DNA from: Rhodopseudomonas sp. AAP120
Lineage (GTDB): Bacteria; Pseudomonadota; Alphaproteobacteria; Rhizobiales; Xanthobacteraceae
NCBI RefSeq assembly: GCF_001295845.1
Contig: NZ_LJIC01000089.1
Span: forward strand, 1-49,729
DNA: 49,729 bases
Reading direction: 5' to 3'
The position numbers were made by a program, and so were the translations under genes. Positions 43,112 to 49,729 of this stretch are shown here, piece after piece (position 1 is the first letter of the stretch; each line of letters starts with the position of its first letter). The notes under the pieces were generated by a model that made no database searches, was not told the origin of the DNA, and was given only the letters and a program-made list of their open reading frames with translations.

Positions 43112-44590
43112 TCAGCCCCAGCTCTGCAGCTTGCGCAGTTGAGGTGTCTTCTTGTGCTGATGGACGGCCATGCGGCCCAGCAAGTTGTCGAGTTCGGTGA
43201 TCGCCTTGAACAGGTAGGGCCCCTTGTTGAGCATCACGCATTCGGCGCGCGCCGCCATCGCCGCGTCGGTCATCTCGCCGCGTGAGGGCGTGCCTTTCTT
43301 GACCAGTTGCTCCAGCACCTGCGTGGCCCAGATCACCGGGACGTGCGCGGCTTCGCCGATCCACAGGATCTCCTCCTGCATTTCGGCCAGACGGGCGAAG
43401 CCGATTTCCACGGCGAGATCGCCGCGGGCGATCATCACTGCGGTCGGCTGCCGGCCGGCCGCCTGCACCAGAATGTCCGGCAGATTGGCGACCGCTTCGG
43501 GCGTTTCGATCTTCAGCACCAGCGACAGCCGCCGCCAGTCCTCCGGGCGGCGCTCGGCAAGGGCGGCCTGCAGCGTCTCCACGTCGGCGACGGACTGCAC
43601 GAAGGAAAACTCGATGCCGTCGGCATGTTCGGCGACGAAGTCGAGATCGTCGCGGTCTTTCGCGGTAAGCGCCGGAATGTCGAGCAGCGTGTCCGGGAAG
43701 TTGAGGCCTTTCTCCGGCTTCAGCCGCAGACCTTTGTCGGACGTCGAGGTGACCCGGCCGACTAGGCCCCAAGAGGTCTTGCGTTCGATCCGGATGCAGA
43801 GCTTGCCGTCGTCGACGAATACCCGCGCGCCGACCGCGCTGTTGATCAACGGATCGCTCAGCGTGCATTCGATCGCGAAATGATCCTCGGCGAGATCGAT
43901 GCGGTGAAACGCGCCCTCGGCCACGATCGCGATCAGGTCGCCGGTCAGGATGCGCTCGCGGCCCTCTGGAGCACGTGCGGCACCGGTGCGGATCTTCGGG
44001 CCGGCGATGTCCATCAGGATCTTCATCCGGTGGCCGGTGGTCTCCTCGGCGACGTGCAGATGATTGATCATGCGCTGCCATGCGGCCGCGTCGTCATGCG
44101 CACAATTGATCCGCACCGCCTCGACCTTGCGCTCGGCGAGCCGGAGCATGAACGACGGGTCATCCGCGGCCTCGCTTGGGCAGGTGACCAGCAGGGCGGT
44201 CGCGCGGCCGCTCGACGCAGCCCCGAACATCTCCTCGCTGCGCTGCGCGAGCTCGTGTTCGCCGGCAAAGAACTGGTGGAGGGACGGCCGAACGGATCGT
44301 GGTTCGCCGCAAAGCTCGGCGAGCGTCGCTCGGACCGCCAGCAATGTCGGCATCACCCGACTTTCCAGACGGCCCAGTGAGGACAGCCCGAGCGCCGCAA
44401 GCGCCCGCTGCAGCGGCCGCAGATCGTGGCGGCGCAGCGCCAGATAATGCGCCAGATTGGCAGCACTCGGGGCGAAGCCCTTTCGCTCGATCTTGTCGGC
44501 CCAGGCCTCGACGCGCGGGCGGCTGTCGGCCTCGATATCGGCGATCAGCCGGTCGAGTTTCTGCTTCAGGCGCTCGATTTCGGTCGACAT
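43112..44590 (-). CDS. Pyruvate kinase-like protein without C-terminal domain
   Basis: A 492-aa pyruvate kinase homologue. The barrel motifs are present: KILMDIAGPKIRTGAA, GIEFSFVQSVADVE, SLVLKIETPEAVANLPDIL with the Lys-Glu pair, MIARGDLAVEIGFARLAEMQ and PVIWATQVLEQLVKKGTPSRGEMTDAA. About 125 extra helical residues precede the barrel, and the protein stops soon after, so the usual allosteric C-terminal domain is missing. Classical pyruvate kinase makes pyruvate and ATP from phosphoenolpyruvate; whether this form does so is uncertain. Confidence 0.8.
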   Translation of the reverse strand: MSTEIERLKQKLDRLIADIEADSRPRVEAWADKIERKGFAPSAANLAHYLALRRHDLRPLQRALAALGLSSLGRLESRVMPTLLAVRATLAELCGEPRSVRPSLHQFFAGEHELAQRSEEMFGAASSGRATALLVTCPSEAADDPSFMLRLAERKVEAVRINCAHDDAAAWQRMINHLHVAEETTGHRMKILMDIAGPKIRTGAARAPEGRERILTGDLIAIVAEGAFHRIDLAEDHFAIECTLSDPLINSAVGARVFVDDGKLCIRIERKTSWGLVGRVTSTSDKGLRLKPEKGLNFPDTLLDIPALTAKDRDDLDFVAEHADGIEFSFVQSVADVETLQAALAERRPEDWRRLSLVLKIETPEAVANLPDILVQAAGRQPTAVMIARGDLAVEIGFARLAEMQEEILWIGEAAHVPVIWATQVLEQLVKKGTPSRGEMTDAAMAARAECVMLNKGPYLFKAITELDNLLGRMAVHQHKKTPQLRKLQSWG

Positions 44591-44810
44591 GGCGTGGCTC
44601 GCTTGATCAGGCGCGGCCGGAACGGACCGCGTCAGCCCGCTCTAGGAGCCGTCGATGTAACTCCTGTGACAGCGAGAGCGCTCCGCTCTGCGACCTTATG
44701 CTCATCCCGGCATGGTCGCGGCGCCGGGCTCCAGCGATTCGGTCGCAGCGCTTGACGGAGCGGGGGCGCTCGGCCTGAATATGCCGTTGCTGCGAACCTG
44801 AGGTTTCCGC

Positions 44811-45158
44811 TTGTCCGTCACCATCTTCGGCATCAAGAACTGCGACACCATGAAGAAGGCCCGGGCCTGGCTCGACGGCCATGGCGTCGCCTACGACTTC
44901 CACGACTACAAGGCTGCGGGCATCGACCACGCGCACCTCGCGCGCTGGGCCAAGCAGGCGGGCTGGGAGACGCTGCTCAACCGCGCCGGCACCACCTTCC
45001 GCAAGCTGCCCGATGCCGACAAGGAAGGGCTGACCGAATTCAAGGCGATCGCACTGATGCTGGCGCAGCCGTCGATGATCAAACGGCCGGTGCTGGAACA
45101 TGGCAAGACGCTGCTGGTCGGGTTTCGGCCGGAGGCTTATGAAGAGGCGTTCTCCTGA
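44811..45158 (+). CDS. ArsC/Spx-like (YffB-type) thioredoxin-fold protein
   Basis: A 115-aa protein with VTIFGIKNCDTMKKARAWL, FHDYKAAGIDHAHL, LLNRAGTTFRKLPDADKE and MIKRPVLEHGKTLLVGF. This is the YffB subgroup of arsenate reductase-like proteins, with one N-terminal Cys; glutathione-linked reductase activity has been suggested for relatives. The start is TTG 44811 after GAGG. It stands alone, with no ars genes nearby. Confidence 0.85.
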   Translation: MSVTIFGIKNCDTMKKARAWLDGHGVAYDFHDYKAAGIDHAHLARWAKQAGWETLLNRAGTTFRKLPDADKEGLTEFKAIALMLAQPSMIKRPVLEHGKTLLVGFRPEAYEEAFS

Positions 45159-45357
45159 CGGACCGGGCTTGTTGTCCACACGGATCGCTCACTAACGCTG
45201 GCCTGCATTGCATCTTGCGCACGGCTGGCGAATAGCGGCATAGTCCGGCCCAGAAAGACGGGTCGGACCGCCTGCCAGGGCGCGCGACACCGGACAGCAA
45301 CAAGAATTCGGCCGCGGATGTGCCTCCGCCGCGGGACCGGGCAGGGGGAAGCTCTCA

Positions 45358-46105
45358 TTGGCCGATGACATCATTCTCGAAACGCACGGGCTGACGAAGG
45401 AGTTCGCGGGCTTCTTTGCGGTTCGCGACGTCAATCTGCGCGTGCGCCGCGGACATATCCATGCGCTCATCGGCCCGAACGGCGCCGGCAAGACCACCTG
45501 TTTCAATTTGCTCACGAAGTTCCTGCATCCGTCGGCAGGCAAGATTCTCTACAAAGGCCAGGACATCACCGCGACGGCACCGGCCGATGTGGCGCGTCTC
45601 GGTCTGGTGCGGTCGTTCCAGATCTCGGCGGTGTTCCCGCATCTGACGGCGCTGGAAAACGTGCGCGTCGCGCTGCAGCGCCAGCACGGTCATTCGTTCG
45701 ATTTCTGGCGCTCCAAGAGCGTGCTCGACCGCTACAACCAGCGGGCGCGTGAATTGCTCGACGATGTCGGGCTCAGCGAATTCGCCGAGATTCCGGCGGT
45801 CGAAATGCCGTACGGCCGCAAGCGCGCGCTGGAGATCGCCACCACGCTGGCGCTCGATCCGGAGATGATGCTGCTCGACGAGCCGATGGCCGGCATGGGG
45901 CACGAGGACATCGACAAGATCGCCGCGCTGATCAAGCGGATCTCGGCGAAGTACACCATCCTGATGGTCGAACATAATCTCAGCGTCGTCGCCAATCTGT
46001 CCGACGTCATCACCGTGCTGACGCGCGGCCAGGTGCTGGCCGAAGGGAACTACAAGGACCTGACCCAGGATGCTCGGGTGAAGGAAGCCTATCTCGGAGC
46101 GGGTC

Positions 46106-46113
<8 letters not shown>
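45358..46113 (+). CDS. livG: Branched-chain amino acid-type ABC transporter ATPase (LivG)
   Basis: A 251-aa ATPase: Walker A ALIGPNGAGKTTCFNLL, the LivG-type QISAVFPHLTALENVRVAL, signature MPYGRKRALEIA, Walker B MMLLDEPMAGM and the H-loop LMVEHNLSVVANL. It starts at TTG 45358 behind a GGGGGAAG ribosome site. It is the first of four genes. In this family it pairs with LivF to energise import of leucine-like amino acids, amides or aromatic acids; the substrate here is unknown because no binding-protein gene is present. Confidence 0.92.
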
Positions 46114-46852
<739 letters not shown>

Positions 46853-46891
46853 CGCCGCTGACGTGACTTCTCGCTGAGAGCTGGAAACCCT

Positions 46892-47767
46892 ATGTCGATC
46901 AATATCCAGGCCTTGTTGGCGCAGCTTCTGGTCGGGCTGATCAACGGCTCGTTCTATGCGCTGCTGAGTCTCGGCCTTGCCGTGATCTTCGGCATGCTGA
47001 ACATCATCAACTTCGCCCACGGCGCGCTGTATATGATGGGCGCGTTCTGCGCCTATTTCCTGCTGAACCTGTTCGGCATCGGCTATTGGTGGGCGTTGAT
47101 CCTGGCGCCGCTGATCGTCGGCGCGTTCGGCATGCTGATGGAGCGGACGCTGCTGCAATGGCTGTCCGGGCTCGATCATTTGTACGGATTGCTACTGACC
47201 TTCGGTGTCGCGCTGATCATTCAGGGGCTGTTCCAGAACTATTTCGGCTCGTCCGGTCTGCCTTACGCGATCCCCGAGGAATTGCGCGGCGGCATGAATC
47301 TCGGCTTCATGTTCCTGCCGATCTATCGCGGCTGGGTCGTGGTGTTCTCACTCGTGGTCTGCCTGCTCACCTGGTACCTGATCGAGCGGACGCAACTCGG
47401 CGCCTATCTGCGCGCCGCGACTGAAAATCCGACGCTGGTGCGTGCCTTCGGCATCAACGTGCCGCGGATGATCACGCTGACCTACGGGCTCGGGGTCGGG
47501 CTCGCGGCGCTCGCGGGCGTGCTGTCGGCGCCGATCAATCAGGTCCGGCCGCTGATGGGCGCCGACCTGATCATCGTGGTGTTCGCCGTGGTGGTGATCG
47601 GCGGCATGGGGTCGATCATGGGCTCGATCATCACCGGCTTCGCACTCGGCGTGATCGAAGGCCTGACCAAGTATTTCTACCCCGAGGCGTCCAACACCGT
47701 GGTGTTCGTGCTGATGGTGCTGGTGCTGCTGGTGAAACCCTCGGGGCTGACGGGACGGGCAACCTGA
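46892..47767 (+). CDS. livH: Branched-chain amino acid-type ABC permease (LivH)
   Basis: A 291-aa inner-membrane permease with about eight hydrophobic segments. Family motifs: LLVGLINGSFYALLSLGLAV, MLNIINFAHGALYMMGAF, RAATENPTLVRAFGIN and VVIGGMGSIMGSIITGFALG, the EAA-like loop. It starts 39 nt after livF and ends 1 nt before livM. Confidence 0.93.
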   Translation: MSINIQALLAQLLVGLINGSFYALLSLGLAVIFGMLNIINFAHGALYMMGAFCAYFLLNLFGIGYWWALILAPLIVGAFGMLMERTLLQWLSGLDHLYGLLLTFGVALIIQGLFQNYFGSSGLPYAIPEELRGGMNLGFMFLPIYRGWVVVFSLVVCLLTWYLIERTQLGAYLRAATENPTLVRAFGINVPRMITLTYGLGVGLAALAGVLSAPINQVRPLMGADLIIVVFAVVVIGGMGSIMGSIITGFALGVIEGLTKYFYPEASNTVVFVLMVLVLLVKPSGLTGRAT

Positions 47768-47768
47768 C

Positions 47769-48740
47769 ATGACGACGATGACACAGACTTCCGTTCCCGC
47801 CACCACCCGCCGCCCGGTGCGCGACGAGATGATCGCCTTCGGGCTGATGACGGCCGTGCTGGTGATCGTGCCGTTCACCGGGGTGTATCCATTCTTCGTG
47901 ATGCAGGGGCTGTGCTTCGCGCTGCTGGCCTGCGCCTTCAACCTGCTGATCGGCTATGGCGGCCTGCTGTCGTTCGGCCACGCGATGTTTCTCGGCACCG
48001 CGGGCTATGTCAGCGCCCATGCGCTCAAGGTGTGGGACCTGTCGCCGGAACTGGCGATCGTGGTCGGCACCGCAGCGGCGTTCGGGTTGTCGGTCATCAC
48101 AGGCCTAATCGCGATCCGCCGACAGGGCATCTATTTCGCGATGATCACGCTGGCGCTGTCGCAGTTGCTCTACTTCATCTATCTGCAGGCGCCGTTCACG
48201 CACGGCGAAGACGGCATCCAGGGCATCCCGCAAGGCAAGATGTTCAAGGTCATCGACCTGCAGAACGCCACCACGCTGTATTTCGTGATCCTGGCGGGCT
48301 TCCTGCTCGGGTTCCTGATCATCTACCGGGCCATCAACTCGCCGTTCGGTGAGGTGCTCAAGGCGATCCGCGAGAACGAGCCGCGCGCGATCTCGCTCGG
48401 CTACAAGACCGACCAGTACAAGCTGCTGGCCTTCATCCTGTCCGGCACGCTGGCCGGCTTTGCCGGCGCGCTGAAAGTGTTCGTGGCGCAGAACGCCTCG
48501 CTGACCGACGTGCACTGGTCGATGTCGGGTGAAATCGTGCTGATGACGCTGGTCGGCGGGCTCGGCACCATTTTCGGACCCGTGGTCGGCGCTTTCGTAA
48601 TCATCGCCATGCAGCAATATCTCGCCGGCTTCGGGCAGTGGGTGACGGTGATCCAGGGCGTGATCTTCGTCGCCTGTGTGCTGACCTTCCGCCGCGGCAT
48701 CGTCGGCGAGATCGGCCACTACTTCAAACGGTCGCTGTAA
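47769..48740 (+). CDS. livM: Branched-chain amino acid-type ABC permease (LivM)
   Basis: A 323-aa inner-membrane permease with about nine hydrophobic segments. It has ACAFNLLIGYGGLLSFGHAM, TGLIAIRRQGIYFAMITLAL, AIRENEPRAISLGYKTDQYK and LVGGLGTIFGPVVGAFVII, the LivM hallmarks. It is the last gene of the transporter operon and is followed by a strong hairpin terminator. Confidence 0.93.
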   Translation: MTTMTQTSVPATTRRPVRDEMIAFGLMTAVLVIVPFTGVYPFFVMQGLCFALLACAFNLLIGYGGLLSFGHAMFLGTAGYVSAHALKVWDLSPELAIVVGTAAAFGLSVITGLIAIRRQGIYFAMITLALSQLLYFIYLQAPFTHGEDGIQGIPQGKMFKVIDLQNATTLYFVILAGFLLGFLIIYRAINSPFGEVLKAIRENEPRAISLGYKTDQYKLLAFILSGTLAGFAGALKVFVAQNASLTDVHWSMSGEIVLMTLVGGLGTIFGPVVGAFVIIAMQQYLAGFGQWVTVIQGVIFVACVLTFRRGIVGEIGHYFKRSL

Positions 48741-48789
48741 AGTCGGCTTGGGTCGATCCGGCGGCTAGTCGGCCAACAGGCAAAAAGAC

Positions 48790-48826
48790 AAAGCCGCCGC
48801 GCAATGGCCTTGCGCGGCGGCTTTTT
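48790..48826 (+). terminator. Intrinsic terminator after livM
   Basis: AAAGCCGCCGCGCAA and TTGCGCGGCGGCTTT form perfect 15-bp arms around a 5-nt loop (tggcc), followed by a T-run. An A-run precedes it, so it can also stop transcription of the convergent gene on the other strand. Confidence 0.92.
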
Positions 48827-48850
48827 GTTGGTCGTGCCCGGCGGTGTGCC

Positions 48851-49729
48851 CTAAGCCTTCGGGGAGGGCCCGTAGACCACTGGCTCGAGCGGAAGCTCTG
48901 CCGCGGTGGCGTGCTGGACCGCAGCGGGGGCTTCGCGCCGCGCGCGCTGCGGTCTCTTCCGGGGCTTGGTAAGCTCGACGGCCTCGCTCATCAGCTTCTC
49001 GACGTCGGCGGTGTAATTCGGGGACGAACTGCCCGCAGTGTCGGGGAGACTGACCTCAGCAGGAGACACAGGCGGCTCCCGCCGCTCGGCGGCAGTCAAT
49101 GGTTGCTCTATTGAAGTCTCGGAAGCGACGACTTTGCCGGAGATCTGCTCCGGCTTCTGCTCGGGCTCGGGCAGCTGCGGCTCGGCAACAGCCGGGCTGA
49201 CAGGAGTTCCCGAAGGCACGATCGCCTGATCGTTCGCCGCCGGCCTTACGGTCTGGCTCGGTACGTGGGCCGTGTCGGCCGAGTCCAGCTCGACGGTCGG
49301 GACTGACGCCGCCTCGGATCGAACGGCGTTCGACGAAGCCGCGCGGCGGGGGGGCATCGGCGGCAGATCGGCCGGGGGCTCTGTGACCGTCAACGCTTCT
49401 CGGACGAGTTCGTTGACCTCAGCATCGGCCATGGCCGCCGGGGATTGAGCCATCATATCCGGCGCAACCTGTTCGACGGCAGGCCGAGCCGCCGGCGCGC
49501 TGTTCCGTGCGATGACGTCTTCGCGTGTCTCCGCATCGTGCAGCATCGCCGCGCGACGGGGCGCGCTGCGTCGCGGCCGGATCAGGGTGCGGACGTCGAG
49601 ATCGTTGGGGACGTAGTCGGGTTGGTCGTGATCGGGCTGGGCATCGTCGACCGCGTAGCCGCGCGCGGCCAACGGCGCGGCGCGGCCGCGAGCCGGTTCA
49701 TAGCGCGGCGAAGCCTCGCCATCGGCGGG
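48851..49729 (-). CDS. 3' part of a Pro/Ala-rich low-complexity protein (runs off the window)
   Basis: The frame is open to the right edge, so the start lies outside. About 290 visible residues are rich in Pro, Ala, Glu and Val, with no predicted fold. Short patches recur, such as DVRTLIRPRRSAPRRAAM, EVNELVREALTV and DVEKLMSEAVEL, the last two being similar amphipathic segments. A basic stretch (KPRKRPQRARREA) lies near the C-terminus. I do not recognise the family. It is convergent with livM and shares its terminator. Confidence 0.5.
   Translation of the reverse strand, partial: PADGEASPRYEPARGRAAPLAARGYAVDDAQPDHDQPDYVPNDLDVRTLIRPRRSAPRRAAMLHDAETREDVIARNSAPAARPAVEQVAPDMMAQSPAAMADAEVNELVREALTVTEPPADLPPMPPRRAASSNAVRSEAASVPTVELDSADTAHVPSQTVRPAANDQAIVPSGTPVSPAVAEPQLPEPEQKPEQISGKVVASETSIEQPLTAAERREPPVSPAEVSLPDTAGSSSPNYTADVEKLMSEAVELTKPRKRPQRARREAPAAVQHATAAELPLEPVVYGPSPKA

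Overview
The window looks like a chromosomal segment of a GC-rich alphaproteobacterium of the Bradyrhizobium/Rhodopseudomonas group (Nitrobacteraceae). The reasons are an Argonaute very close to the Rhodobacter sphaeroides type, an aerobic-style cobalamin (cob) operon that uses a CobZ-like flavoprotein, a flavodoxin/DUF2023 pair, candidate FNR/FixK-type boxes, and high GC with many GTG/TTG starts. Family assignments are made by eye from motifs; no database search was possible. No tRNA, rRNA, CRISPR array, integrase or intact transposase was found.

Region 1 (about 0.4-20.3 kb) is a defence island. A tight four-gene run encodes a catalytically dead long-B Argonaute, a PD-(D/E)XK nuclease, an OLD-family ATPase/TOPRIM nuclease (GajA-like) and a UvrD-like helicase (GajB-like). 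It is therefore a pAgo-nuclease module joined to a Gabija-like module. A ParB-like (DGQHR-motif) gene follows and diverges from a complete Wadjet-like jetABCD operon (kleisin, KITE, SMC, TOPRIM nuclease). Next come the C-terminal scrap of an ICE/plasmid-type ParB, an unknown TTG-start gene, a frameshifted PIN-domain gene and a DUF4365-type nuclease-fold gene in lower-GC DNA. Argonautes of this kind and Wadjet are both known to act on plasmids, so the island looks anti-plasmid in emphasis.

Region 2 (about 20.6-30.2 kb) is a mosaic of accessory and metabolic genes. It holds a broken partial copy of an RlpA-like gene, an AraC regulator, a frameshifted SDR, the intact RlpA-thermonuclease fusion, a small P-loop protein, a WYL regulator divergent from a glutathione S-transferase with a perfect 11-bp-arm palindrome between them, a zinc alcohol dehydrogenase and a succinate-semialdehyde-type aldehyde dehydrogenase.

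Region 3 (about 30.8-41.6 kb) is cobalamin biosynthesis. A leftward operon, cobN-fragment/cobH-cobI-cobJ-(cobK on the opposite strand)-cobL-cobE-cobM-cobB-cobA, is linked mostly by ATGA overlaps. A clear cobalamin riboswitch lies in its leader and a candidate FNR-type box lies just upstream. Two leftward genes encode a CobZ-like flavoprotein and an iron-sulfur membrane partner, which probably replace CobG.

Region 4 (about 42-49.7 kb) holds a flavodoxin with a DUF2023 partner, an unusual pyruvate kinase without the C-terminal domain, an ArsC/Spx-like protein, a branched-chain-amino-acid-type ABC transporter (livG-livF-livH-livM) ending at a strong terminator, and the 3' part of a low-complexity Pro/Ala-rich protein that runs off the window.
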